From NCBI RefSeq assembly GCF_000255705.1, contig NZ_JH636449.1, forward strand, positions 97,798 through 161,797: a stretch of 64,000 nucleotides of DNA, read 5' to 3'. The position numbers and the translations under genes were made by a program. Below are positions 51,857 to 60,637 of the stretch, piece after piece. The stretch is from Zavarzinella formosa DSM 19928 (GTDB lineage Bacteria > Planctomycetota > Planctomycetia > Gemmatales > Gemmataceae). Under the pieces are notes generated by a model. It did no database searches and was not told where the DNA came from. It saw only the letters and a list, made by a program, of their open reading frames with translations. Each line of letters begins with the position of its first letter. Within the stretch, counting starts at the first letter, position 1.

Positions 51857-53383
51857 ATGAATTCCCGGCTGATCGCCAAACTCACCGCTCCGTTGGCCGC
51901 GTTGAGCGTCTTGTTGTTGGTGTTTGCCTTCGGGGCGGCGTGGTACGTTCGCAATCTGCAATCGTCGATGTCCAATCTGTTGTCGATCAACGTGGCGAGC
52001 GTTCGCGCGGCCCAAGATTTGGAAATCAGCATCCGCGAGTCGCGCACCCAATTCGACCGCTATCTGATCACCGGCGATAAAAAACATCTGGAACCCATCG
52101 CCCGGTTGCGCGAAAGGGTCCGGGACGCCCTTGGGGACGCCAGCGACCTGGCGACCACGTTGCCGGAACAGGCGCTCATCAAACGGATTCGCGCCGGACT
52201 GGATCACTTCTTTGCCGAGTACGAACAACTGTTGAACAAACCGCCGCCGGAAGGGTTTTATCCCAAGCTCATCGAACTGAGCGACACCGTGCTGTCGCGT
52301 GAAATCCTTGAGCCCGCCCACGAATATCTTCGCCTCAACGAAGGAGTGCTGGCCCGCACCAGCACGGAGAACCAAGAACTGGCCAACCGCATCACCGTGG
52401 CGATGATCGGGCTTGGCGTGTGCGGGGCGTTTGGCGGCGTGCTGGCTGGTTGGGTGATGGCGGTGACGCTGCGGCGATCCATGCAGCGCACCGAAGATCA
52501 TCTGAGGGACACCGCACGGCAGTTATCGCTCGCGGCCCACGGCGAAGAGTTCCCGACGACGACGGGCGTTCCCGGCGATGCGTTTCGTCAAGTGTCCGAA
52601 TCCGTGTCGGCCGTTCTTCAACGGTTGCGGCGCACGGAGCGGGAGGCCCTGCGGGCCGAGCAACTGGCGTGGGTCGGCCAGATGGCGGCGGGCATCGCCC
52701 ACGAAATTCGCAACCCGCTCATGTCGATCAAGTTGCTGGTGCAGGCCGCCGCCGACCGGCGTGGGGGACCGGCGCTGCGGCCGCGCGACTTCGAGGTGTT
52801 GGAGGACGAGATCGTACGGCTGGAACAGATCGTCGCTGATTTTTTGGACTTCGCCCGTCCGCCGCGACTGGACAAACGCCCGGTCGATCCGTCTGCCCTG
52901 CTTCAACAGACTCTGGACGCCCTGCGCGGCCGGGCCGAATTGCAGGCCGTTCGGTTTCGACTGGACTCGAATCATTCGGGGTATTCGCTGGACGCAGACC
53001 CGAACCAGCTTCGCCAGGTGGTTTACAATCTGGCGATCAATGCGATGGATGCGATGCCCGCCGGAGGCGAAGTGATCGTCACCTGTGAACAAGAGGCTGA
53101 CGGCGGGGTGTTGATCGCCGTGGGAGACTCCGGCCCCGGATTACCACCGGAACTCGGCGAACGGATTTTCGAGCCGTTCGTCAGCACCAAAGAATCGGGA
53201 TTGGGGTTGGGATTGTCCATCTGCCGTCGCATCATTGAAAGTCACGGCGGCCGGCTTCTGGCCGAAAACCGGCCGGGGGGCGGGGCGGTCTTTACCATCC
53301 GGCTGCCGGCACCGACCGCGTCGCTGGCCGTCCGGGCGGATCGTAACGGGGAGGGATCGCATGGCGAAATTGCTCATCATTGA
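51857..53383 (+). CDS. Membrane-bound sensor histidine kinase (NtrB-like class)
   Basis: A 508-residue kinase: transmembrane helix at 10-32, a helical extracytoplasmic sensor domain (about 33-180, SVRAAQDLEISIRESRTQFDRYL, four-helix-bundle type), a second helix near 182-204, HAMP-like linker, then the dimerisation domain with His282 (AGIAHEIRNPLMSIK) and the ATPase with N (NLAINAMDAM), G1 (VGDSGPGLP) and G2 (GLGLGLSI) boxes. It is transcribed divergently from otsA and its last 23 bases overlap the sigma-54 regulator, so the two make a two-component system. The sensor signal is unknown; osmotic or cell-envelope stress would fit its neighbours. Confidence 0.94.
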   Translation: MNSRLIAKLTAPLAALSVLLLVFAFGAAWYVRNLQSSMSNLLSINVASVRAAQDLEISIRESRTQFDRYLITGDKKHLEPIARLRERVRDALGDASDLATTLPEQALIKRIRAGLDHFFAEYEQLLNKPPPEGFYPKLIELSDTVLSREILEPAHEYLRLNEGVLARTSTENQELANRITVAMIGLGVCGAFGGVLAGWVMAVTLRRSMQRTEDHLRDTARQLSLAAHGEEFPTTTGVPGDAFRQVSESVSAVLQRLRRTEREALRAEQLAWVGQMAAGIAHEIRNPLMSIKLLVQAAADRRGGPALRPRDFEVLEDEIVRLEQIVADFLDFARPPRLDKRPVDPSALLQQTLDALRGRAELQAVRFRLDSNHSGYSLDADPNQLRQVVYNLAINAMDAMPAGGEVIVTCEQEADGGVLIAVGDSGPGLPPELGERIFEPFVSTKESGLGLGLSICRRIIESHGGRLLAENRPGGGAVFTIRLPAPTASLAVRADRNGEGSHGEIAHH

Positions 53384-54761
53384 CGACGAGCCGAATGTAC
53401 TTTACTCGCTACAGGCCGGGCTGGAATCCGAGGAATTGTCGGTGGTGACGGCCCGCACAGGCAAACAGGGCTTGGCCTTGTTGAAGACCCAATCGCCGGA
53501 TGTGGTGATTGTTGATGTTCAATTGCCGGATCAGTCGGGGCTGGAACTGCTGGCCGAGATCAAACGCCACGATCAAAAAATGCCGGTGATCGTCGTGACG
53601 GCGTTTGCCGCCACAGAAACGGCCATCGAGGCGATGAAACGGGGGGCGTTCGAGTATCTGCTGAAACCGGTGGATCTCTATCAGATCCGAGACGTGGTGG
53701 ACCGGGCGGCGGAGTTGCGGCGCATCCAAAGCGTTCCGGCTGTGTTTGAGGGGGCCGCCGAGGACACCGGCGGCGACCGCATCGTCGGCCAGTGCCCGGC
53801 GATGCAAGAGGTTTACAAAGCCATCGGCCGGATCGCCCCGCAGGATGTGACGGTTCTGATTCTCGGCGAAAGCGGCACGGGCAAGGAACTCATTGCCCGT
53901 GCCCTCTACCAGCACAGCCGCCGGGCCGACCGGGCGTTTCTGGCGATCAACTGCGCGGCCATCCCCGAGGCGCTTCTCGAAAGCGAACTGTTCGGGCATG
54001 AGAAAGGCGCCTTCACCGGCGCCGACCGGCAGCGGGTGGGCAAGTTTGAGCAAGTGAACGGCGGCACGTTATTCCTTGATGAAATTGGTGACATGACCCC
54101 CGCGACGCAAGCCAAGGTGCTGCGGCTGCTTCAAGAACAGCGCTTCGAGCGAGTCGGCGGCCGGGAGACGATTTCGGCCGACGTGCGCATTATCGCGGCC
54201 ACGAACCAGAACCTTGAAAAGATGGCGGCCGAGGGCAAATTCCGGCAGGACCTGCTGTATCGGCTCAACGGGGTCACGGTTTTCCTGCCGCCGCTGCGGG
54301 AACGCGAGGCGGATATCCCGATGCTGGCCGAGCATTTCGTCCGGCTGACTTCCCGCAAGCTGGAAAAACCCGTTCGGGCGCTGGCCCCGGAGGCCTTGAG
54401 ATTGCTGCGGTCGCATCCCTGGCCGGGCAACGTGCGCGAACTTCAAAACGTCATTCGATACGGCGTGATCCAGGCGCCCGGCGAGGCGCTGACGGCCGAA
54501 TGCCTCCCCGCCGCCTTCCGGGGGGATCGCGTTCCCGTCATTCACGCCGATTCGGCGACCGGACCCGATGTCCGAACGCTCACGCGGCGATTGTTGGAGG
54601 CGGGCGAAGGGGACATCTACCGCAAGGTACTGGCCGAGGTGGACCGGGCGGTGCTGGAGGAAATCCTGCGGCACGTCGGCGGCAACCAAGTTCACGCCAG
54701 CGAACTGCTCGGCCTCTCCCGCACCACCCTGCGAAACAAACTGGGCCGCAACACGGGGTGA
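53361..54761 (+). CDS. Sigma-54-dependent response regulator, partner of the upstream kinase
   Basis: A 466-residue NtrC-family activator. ATG at 53361, with ggggaggga just upstream. Receiver with DDE (8-10), Asp52 (VIVDVQLPD) and Lys102 (LLKPVD); AAA+ with Walker A GESGTGKE (169-176), GAFTGA (216-221), TLFLDEIGD and the R-finger region RFERVGGRE; Fis-type helix-turn-helix at the end (NQVHASELLGLSRTTLRNKLG). It should activate sigma-54 promoters after phosphorylation by the kinase. The otsA promoter with its -24/-12 box, 1.8 kb away on the other strand, is the nearest candidate target; this is inference. Confidence 0.95.
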   Translation: MAKLLIIDDEPNVLYSLQAGLESEELSVVTARTGKQGLALLKTQSPDVVIVDVQLPDQSGLELLAEIKRHDQKMPVIVVTAFAATETAIEAMKRGAFEYLLKPVDLYQIRDVVDRAAELRRIQSVPAVFEGAAEDTGGDRIVGQCPAMQEVYKAIGRIAPQDVTVLILGESGTGKELIARALYQHSRRADRAFLAINCAAIPEALLESELFGHEKGAFTGADRQRVGKFEQVNGGTLFLDEIGDMTPATQAKVLRLLQEQRFERVGGRETISADVRIIAATNQNLEKMAAEGKFRQDLLYRLNGVTVFLPPLREREADIPMLAEHFVRLTSRKLEKPVRALAPEALRLLRSHPWPGNVRELQNVIRYGVIQAPGEALTAECLPAAFRGDRVPVIHADSATGPDVRTLTRRLLEAGEGDIYRKVLAEVDRAVLEEILRHVGGNQVHASELLGLSRTTLRNKLGRNTG

Positions 54762-54772
54762 GGGCAATCCGA

Positions 54773-55813
54773 CTATTTGCCCGCCAGCCGTTCCATGCTC
54801 GGATCGGGTTGCCACAGATACAAGAACGTCGGCAATTTGTTGCGGTCGCCGGACGGAACACTTACCCCCAAGAGGCCCACTTGCAGAGGAGTGTTGGGCG
54901 TCGTCGCGTAGGCAGTGCGGGCTTGGTCGTTGGTGCGATGCAGCATCACGACGCCGGTGCCGGGGCAGTTGCCCAAGCTCCGGGCGAGGTTCACGGCATC
55001 CGGGAGGTGGCCGACTTCATCGACCAAGCCGCGTTCCTTGGCCTGACCGGCGAGGAACACCCGGCCGTCAAAAAGAGTGGCTTCAGACTTCAATCCCGGC
55101 CGACTCGACTTGACCACTTTTTTGAACTGCGAGTGCAAATCATCGGCCATGCCGATCAGCATTTCCTTGTCGTCCTCGTTCAACACACCGAGGCGATAAT
55201 CGAGGTCGATCTTGGGGGAGTCCTTCGCCTTGATCGAGAGGTTTTCCACCTTGGCAAGATTGAGCGTGCCTTGGAAGTTGTACAGGTTCAGGATGACGCC
55301 AATTCCACCCACCACCGTCGTCGGATGGGCCAGAATCTTGTCGCACGCCGTGGCGATGTAATATGCGCCGCCGCAGCCTTGATCCATCAGGCAAGCCACC
55401 ACCGGCTTGCCGGTTTCACGCTTGAAGCGGGACAATTCCGACCACATGACTTCCGAGGCCGTCACCGATCCGCCCGGACTGTTGATTCGTAAAACCACCG
55501 CCGCAATAGAGGGCGAACGGGCGGCATCCAGCTTTTCCTTGAACACGTCAATCGGGTTGTCGCCCGTGGCATACGGTCCGGTATAGTTTGTGTTCAGCAA
55601 GATGCCTTCGACATCAATCACGGCCACCTTCGGCCCCTTCTCGACGCCGGCAAACCCCTCCAGAGGCATCTCGGTGACCGGGCTTTGATTGCTGTTGGGC
55701 GGCAGGTCCACCCCGACGCGAAGCGGCGGCACATCCAGCCCGACGCGAGCCTGAAACACCTGGCCGCAACCGGCTACGAACGGCATCAGCATGAGCAACT
55801 GAAAATATCGCAC
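54773..55813 (-). CDS. S49 (SppA)-type protease homologue, lipoprotein, with altered active site
   Basis: A 346-residue lipoprotein starting with GTG at 55813 (GGGAG 5 bases before; lipobox VAGC, Cys16). The ClpP/crotonase-like S49 fold is clear: VLRINSPGGSVTASE, then CLMDQGCGGAYYIATACDKI and VVGGIGV. In typical SppA the nucleophile Ser lies in an A-S-G-G-Y motif; here that position reads Gly-Cys-Gly-Gly-Ala, so Ser is replaced by Cys or lost. It may be an inactive homologue, or a Cys-type variant. It convergently faces the sigma-54 activator. Confidence 0.85.
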   Translation of the reverse strand: MRYFQLLMLMPFVAGCGQVFQARVGLDVPPLRVGVDLPPNSNQSPVTEMPLEGFAGVEKGPKVAVIDVEGILLNTNYTGPYATGDNPIDVFKEKLDAARSPSIAAVVLRINSPGGSVTASEVMWSELSRFKRETGKPVVACLMDQGCGGAYYIATACDKILAHPTTVVGGIGVILNLYNFQGTLNLAKVENLSIKAKDSPKIDLDYRLGVLNEDDKEMLIGMADDLHSQFKKVVKSSRPGLKSEATLFDGRVFLAGQAKERGLVDEVGHLPDAVNLARSLGNCPGTGVVMLHRTNDQARTAYATTPNTPLQVGLLGVSVPSGDRNKLPTFLYLWQPDPSMERLAGK

Positions 55814-55912
55814 GACGGCTCCCGGCGGGTGGGATTCCTCTCCCTCCCGCAACCATCGGCCGTCACTTGCCGAAAGATCGATATTTTCCGCTTACGATCA
55901 CGCAAGGTTCGC

Positions 55913-57193
55913 TCATTTTCCATTCCAGTGATAAACAACGATGCCTTTCAAGTCGCGCACAAATACCTCGTCACCGCAGACGGCCAAGTGTGCCCAAGTA
56001 TCCGCGTCGCTGATCTTTCGCTGGTCGATCAAGTCGAACTTCTCGGGGGTCGCTCGCACCAGATAGAGCGTTCCCTTTTGATCCAACGCCAGAATACGAT
56101 CCCCCCGGACCACCATGCTCCAGTATTCGCCGAACGACTGGTCGCTGGTCCACTTCGCCCGGCCCGTCTTGAGATCGAGGCAGGCGAAACGGCGGGTTTC
56201 CAAATGGGCGTAGAGATAATCGCCGACACGAACGGGAGTGGACATATAAGAGACTTGGGACACGTCCCACGTTCTTTTGGCGGCCACTTTGTCGCCGTCG
56301 ATGCTCACATCAAAACGCATCGACCGGCCAGCGATCATGCTGATGAAGAGGGCCGATTCGCCGAGAATCACGGGCGTCAGAGTCGTCGTGTTGCGATAGG
56401 CGGGCGTCGCCTGTTTCCAGAGAATCTTGCCCGTTTCGGGATCGAGCAGGGCGAGGGTTTTGCGATTCAACGCCACCACCATCTTGCGCCCGGCCACGTT
56501 GGTGACCAGCACGGACGACGTGGCCCCGCCCTCTTCCTTGGGGCCGTCGGTCAGTGTGCGCCACTCCACTTTGCCGGTCTTGGCGTTGACGCGGACCACC
56601 CCCGTGGCGGCCAGCGTGTACACGGCATCGCCATCAATCTGGGGCGAGCTGACCATGCCAAACATGGGAAGCGCGGAGTTGAATTCCTTCACAAAATCGA
56701 CCCGCCAGCGTTCCTTGCCATCGCTCGCATCAAGGCAAACCAACAGGTCGCGCATTCCGGCGACATAAACCGATTTACCATCCGAGGCCGGTGTCGCCCG
56801 AATCCATTCGCCGCGGGGTTTGCCGAGATCAATGACGCTCTGGCCCCCCTCCCAACGGGCGGTCCAAAGCTCCTTGCCCGTGGCCCGGTCCAGCGCCCGG
56901 ACGACTTCAAACTTCTCATCCACCGTCTCGGTGACGATCACCCGGTCCGCCAGCACAACCGGCCCGGAATAGCCCGGCCCCAATTCAACCCGCCACGCTT
57001 GCTTGAGGCCATCCAGTTTGTCCGGAAACGCCGCCCCGCTGGACGCACAATCCCGGTTCGGCCCCCGCCACTGCGGCCAAGTCGCTGGTTCGGCCCCCCG
57101 CGAGACCGACCCGGATAATGCCAGTCCGATGAAGCCCCCCAGCAAAGCCCGGATGCCAAGCCTGAACGAGAAGCAAGGACAGATCAATGACAT
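55913..57193 (-). CDS. Exported PQQ-like beta-propeller protein
   Basis: A 426-residue secreted protein (ATG at 57193, signal peptide FRLGIRALLGGFIGLALSGSVS). It starts the mature part with TWPQWRGPNRD, a hallmark of planctomycete PQQ_2 propellers, followed by repeated blades of the type GKELWTARW, ASDGKERWRVDF, KTGKVEWRTL, ETGKILWKQ and KTGRAKWTSD. It has the BamB/quinoprotein-dehydrogenase fold, but no clear PQQ-coordinating residues were identified. It is likely a scaffold or polymer-binding protein. Single gene. Confidence 0.9.
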   Translation of the reverse strand: MSLICPCFSFRLGIRALLGGFIGLALSGSVSRGAEPATWPQWRGPNRDCASSGAAFPDKLDGLKQAWRVELGPGYSGPVVLADRVIVTETVDEKFEVVRALDRATGKELWTARWEGGQSVIDLGKPRGEWIRATPASDGKSVYVAGMRDLLVCLDASDGKERWRVDFVKEFNSALPMFGMVSSPQIDGDAVYTLAATGVVRVNAKTGKVEWRTLTDGPKEEGGATSSVLVTNVAGRKMVVALNRKTLALLDPETGKILWKQATPAYRNTTTLTPVILGESALFISMIAGRSMRFDVSIDGDKVAAKRTWDVSQVSYMSTPVRVGDYLYAHLETRRFACLDLKTGRAKWTSDQSFGEYWSMVVRGDRILALDQKGTLYLVRATPEKFDLIDQRKISDADTWAHLAVCGDEVFVRDLKGIVVYHWNGK

Positions 57194-57472
57194 GAATCGG
57201 ATCTCCGAGAGAGTGAGACGTCGCCCTTCCACGAAGGCCGACACCTAGCCATACCTCGTCGCCAACGAATTCATTCCAAGCCAATGTCAAACCGACTTAA
57301 CTTGGTGCGTTGCCGCGGCTTTGAAGATTCTGGGCAGGCCATCCGTGATCGACTTCACCATCTCGCATTGTAGAGGCAACAGCAATTCGATTCTGATGAC
57401 GTTCCCGCAAGGTTTGCCGCAGCAAGCGCCGGAAATGAAGTGGATGGCAGATTGGAAAAGTGCGAGCGTGGA

Positions 57473-58093
57473 TCAGCCAATAGATGTGATGTCGGCAAGG
57501 CTGACTTCTCTTTTGTTCTGCGTCGAGAAGTCGATAAGCGTCACGCGAACCTCGCCGGATGATTGGACGTTTAATCCCACGGGAATGGCCGTCAAACTTG
57601 AGCCATCAGCGAGTTTCACCTGCGAAGCAGTTCCCGCGTCTCGATGGTTCATCAGATTGGCAACCGTCAAAAGAACCTCATCCGGCTTCATGCGATCCGA
57701 CGGTGGGTAAAAATACGCTTCTTCAACGGCCAAACCAGCGATGGAGAGATTCAAGTAAACAATAGGCACTCGACCGGCGGCTCGATCACGGATAGTCACG
57801 GCCATTTGAGCGATCGGATTGGAACTGTTGACCAGTTTGATATCCGACAATCCAATGTCCGGCTTAAACCCCAACGTAACCGCGAATCGGGTCAGACTGT
57901 CGTACACACGGCGATAGGCTTCGCCAATCCGGCCCGGATCAGGCACATCCGTCCCGATGTACAAAAACCATGATCCTTCTTCTTTCGTTTTCGCCCAAAA
58001 CGCCACCCTCACATTAAATCCGTCGCGGACAAGTTGCGTGAGGAAGCTACGGCCGATGTTTATCCGATCCATCACCAATATTTCTGTATCCAC
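57473..58093 (-). CDS. Unknown protein, coupled to a HEPN gene
   Basis: A 206-residue cytoplasmic protein with no recognised domain (MDTEILVMDRINIGRSFLTQLVRDGF start; a middle beta-rich part IGLSDIKLVNSSNPIAQMAV; C-terminal ADGSSLTAIPVGLNVQSSGEVRV). GTG at 58093 has GGAG 7 bases upstream and overlaps the HEPN gene by 22 bases; an ATG at 58072 would overlap its stop by one base. Either way, translation is coupled. Base composition is less GC-rich than the surroundings, suggesting gene transfer. A toxin-antitoxin-like partner role is inferred only from context. Confidence 0.7.
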   Translation of the reverse strand: MDTEILVMDRINIGRSFLTQLVRDGFNVRVAFWAKTKEEGSWFLYIGTDVPDPGRIGEAYRRVYDSLTRFAVTLGFKPDIGLSDIKLVNSSNPIAQMAVTIRDRAAGRVPIVYLNLSIAGLAVEEAYFYPPSDRMKPDEVLLTVANLMNHRDAGTASQVKLADGSSLTAIPVGLNVQSSGEVRVTLIDFSTQNKREVSLADITSIG

Positions 58094-58503
58094 GGCAACA
58101 CTCCGTCCGGGCTGTTCGTGATGGCTTCCAAAAGAGACCTGGCCTCGGCTTCAGTCTTCGCCTCGTATCGACTGGTTACTTTCCATTCCTTGACCACCGA
58201 CCAATGGGCAATGAACTGATCACCCGATAGCGAGCTCGCCTTCAATCGGTCGTTGAATTCGTCCTCAAGCCCTGCCAGTTTCACTAGCCGAAACGGTTCA
58301 TGCGTCATGCACTCTTCGGCACGCCACTTTTCCTCGAACACCCAACCTGTGTGAATCATACGGGCCAGAAGACTCGATTTTAAGGCGCACTCGATGGCAT
58401 AACCGGCACAATAATAGGCAAATTCCCAACGGCCACCGGCCAACAGTGCGTGAGCGTCTTTGATCCGCTCATCGGTCAGTCGTCGCAAATCGGCTTGGTT
58501 CAT
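58072..58503 (-). CDS. HEPN-domain protein
   Basis: A 143-residue protein of the HEPN superfamily: ERIKDAHALLAGGRWEFAYYCAGYAIECALKSSLL has the helical core and the A-G-Y-x-x-E-C-A-L-K pattern of the family. HEPN proteins are often RNases in toxin-antitoxin or defence pairs, usually with an MNT nucleotidyltransferase partner; here the overlapping next gene is not MNT. aagga lies 8 bases before the ATG. The R-x4-H element near residues 13-18 is present, but whether it is the catalytic one is uncertain. Confidence 0.8.
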   Translation of the reverse strand: MNQADLRRLTDERIKDAHALLAGGRWEFAYYCAGYAIECALKSSLLARMIHTGWVFEEKWRAEECMTHEPFRLVKLAGLEDEFNDRLKASSLSGDQFIAHWSVVKEWKVTSRYEAKTEAEARSLLEAITNSPDGVLPWIQKYW

Positions 58504-58688
58504 GAAGCCGTTCCTTACGCCGTGATCTCTCGTTATCTTACCATCAGAAAAATAACGGTATGCTTTCGCACAAGGGTGGCCAAAAGAAATGAATCGGAAA
58601 TGCCCGTCCGTATGCGGTTATGAAGACTGCCTATGACAAGGGGCCAGACCCAAGCAGCGGTCAAACTATCTCTTGCGAAAAATAATCC

Positions 58689-59444
58689 TCACCGCCGGGT
58701 GCTGATCTCCGTCAGTCGCTTTTCAGCCTCGGCCACGCGGTTGGCGTCGGTGTCGTTGCTGAGGACGGCTTTGTACCATTCCTTGGCTTTGTCGTACATC
58801 TTGAGTTGGCGGTCATAGAGGCGGGCGGCGCGGAGGCGGGCGTCGGTCACGCCGGCTTTGTTCCATTGGACCGAGCGTTCGTAGTAGGCGGCGGCCCGCA
58901 GGTATTGCGGCTTCGGGCGGTAGTCCTCGTAGATGTCGCCGAGATGGTAGGCGGCTTCGGCGATCTTGTCCGATTCGGGGTGGCGGTCGAGGAGGCCTTG
59001 CAGCAGGATTTCGGCCCGGCGCTGGTTGTCGATGTATTCTTCGCCGGTGCCGCGCCCCTTGAAGTCCATCGCCCGGCGGAACAGGGCGTTGGCCTCAGGG
59101 ATGTTTTTGCTGGCCTGAAGGGTGGGTGGGGGAACGTCCTTGATGTCGAGGCGATAGGAATACTTCATCATCCGGTGGAACGAGCGGATCTCGTCCTGCA
59201 CCCAGCGTTCTTTTTCAATTTCGTTGTTGCCGTCGTAGTGCTGGCGGAGTTTGTCGAGAGAGGCCCAGTATTCCTTGCGTACTTTCAACAGGTTTTCGAC
59301 GAGTTCGACCTCGGACATCTTGGCCGGGTCGGTGGTTTCCTTCGCCGGTTTGGGGGGCGGGGTGACGTTGTTGTCTGCCGTCACATAAACAGCCGTCCCG
59401 CCGCCGGCCAGCAGCGTCGGGATCAACAACCATCGAAGGGACAC
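58689..59444 (-). CDS. Membrane-anchored TPR-like protein
   Basis: A 251-residue protein starting with GTG at 59444 (aggag 7 bases upstream, next to the stop of the PIN gene at 59458). An N-terminal anchor (RWLLIPTLLAGGGTAVYV) is followed by a linker (PPPKPAKETT), a helical region (ELVENLLKVRKEYWASLDKLRQHY) and TPR-like repeats (RAEILLQGLLDRHPESDKIAEAAYHLGDIYEDY, YLRAAAYYERSVQW, YDRQLKMYDKAKEWYKAVLSNDT), similar in type to outer-membrane YfiO/BamD and tetratricopeptide lipoproteins. It is presumably cotranscribed with the PIN/TRAM gene. Confidence 0.8.
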   Translation of the reverse strand: MSLRWLLIPTLLAGGGTAVYVTADNNVTPPPKPAKETTDPAKMSEVELVENLLKVRKEYWASLDKLRQHYDGNNEIEKERWVQDEIRSFHRMMKYSYRLDIKDVPPPTLQASKNIPEANALFRRAMDFKGRGTGEEYIDNQRRAEILLQGLLDRHPESDKIAEAAYHLGDIYEDYRPKPQYLRAAAYYERSVQWNKAGVTDARLRAARLYDRQLKMYDKAKEWYKAVLSNDTDANRVAEAEKRLTEISTRR

Positions 59445-59457
59445 GGCCGGGCTCCTG

Positions 59458-60561
59458 TCATTTGTCCAAGGCACGGGCCTCCGCAGTCGGAGGGACGGTC
59501 CCCGGAGGACGTTGAGGATCAATGCGCCCGAAGATCATTCGGCCCGCGGGGGTTTGCAGCACGCTGGTCACGGTGATGCCGACCTCCTGTCCAATGCTCA
59601 CCCGTCCCTGTTCGACCACGACCATTGTGCCGTCTTCCAAGTAGCCGATGCCCTGGCCGGGTTGGTCCCCCGGCTTCACCAGCTTGATGGTCAGGATTTC
59701 CCCCGGCAGCGCCACCGTCTTCAGGGAGTTCGCCACCTCGTTGAGGTTGATGACATCCACGCCCTGAAGCTGGGCGATCTTGTTCAGGTTAAAATCGTTG
59801 GTCACCACTCGGCCGTCGATGGCCTTGGCGAACAACACCAACCGCTCGTCCACGCGGACTTTCTCACTGAGTTCTCGCAGTTCGGCGACGTTGCCGTCGT
59901 GCATGATCAGTTCGATCTTCGAGTTGCCCTGCAATTTCTTCAGGATATCCAACCCGCGACGGCCCCGGTTCCGTTTGAGCTTGTCGGAGCTGTCCGCAAT
60001 CGACTGAAGTTCCTGCAGCACGAACCGCGTGACGATCAACTTGGAATCAACCAATCGAGTATCGCACAAATCCGCGATCCGGCCATCGATAATCACGCTG
60101 GTGTCCAGAATGAGCGGCTTGTTTCCCTTGGTTTGCTTGGCAAATTCGACATAAGGGATAATGAACCGAAATTCGTCCTTTGTCTGCAAAAGCGTTGAAA
60201 TCGTTATGTAACAACAAACCACCGTGATAAACATCCGGGCGATCACCATGATCGGGTCGTTCCCCTCCCCGCCGAACCACGAACTGAGAAAACGTTCGAG
60301 GGCCATCGAAAACAGCCAGCCGAGCAGCAGGCCGAGCAGCAGGCCAAAGTAGAGGGCCGACAGGGTGGAAATCTGCTTGTTGCGCTCCCACAAGTCCGTG
60401 AACAACACCACGCCGCCGACGGCCAAGACGACGAGCATCGCCCGGAAACCGAGCCAAAGGCTGCGGCCGTCGTTCCCTTTTTCGGCGAAGGTGTCAAACG
60501 CGGCGATGCCGAGTCCGAGAAGAAAGGCGGCAAAAAGACCGCGAAGCAGCCAGAGTAACAT
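59458..60561 (-). CDS. Membrane PIN/TRAM-domain protein (YacL-like)
   Basis: A 367-residue protein from the ATG at 60561. About four spans in the N-terminal 140 residues (LLRGLFAAFLLGLGIAAF, AMLVVLAVGGVVLFT, ALYFGLLLGLLLGWLFSM, MVIARMFITVVCCYITI), then a PIN nuclease domain with acidic residues in LILDTSVIIDGRIADL and VVTNDFNLNKIA, and a C-terminal TRAM domain (PGEILTIKLVKPGDQPGQG, GYLEDGTMVVVEQG). This is the YacL architecture, a membrane-bound ribonuclease-like protein. RNA targets are unknown. Confidence 0.9.
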   Translation of the reverse strand: MLLWLLRGLFAAFLLGLGIAAFDTFAEKGNDGRSLWLGFRAMLVVLAVGGVVLFTDLWERNKQISTLSALYFGLLLGLLLGWLFSMALERFLSSWFGGEGNDPIMVIARMFITVVCCYITISTLLQTKDEFRFIIPYVEFAKQTKGNKPLILDTSVIIDGRIADLCDTRLVDSKLIVTRFVLQELQSIADSSDKLKRNRGRRGLDILKKLQGNSKIELIMHDGNVAELRELSEKVRVDERLVLFAKAIDGRVVTNDFNLNKIAQLQGVDVINLNEVANSLKTVALPGEILTIKLVKPGDQPGQGIGYLEDGTMVVVEQGRVSIGQEVGITVTSVLQTPAGRMIFGRIDPQRPPGTVPPTAEARALDK

Positions 60562-60637
60562 GGCAAACCTTTGTGTGGGACTAGCGACCGGACTTGAAAT
60601 CTCAGACGGTCGGCGGCGGGAATAATGTCCGGATATG

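Noticed and set aside
55820-55845. GG-N10-GC upstream of the SppA-like gene
   Set aside because: Neither TGGC nor TTGC is present; chance spacing.
58568-58583. Minus-strand TGGCCACCCTTGTGC upstream of the HEPN gene as sigma-54 promoter
   Set aside because: Spacing fits, but the -24 box deviates and GTGC is a weak -12; too poor to count.
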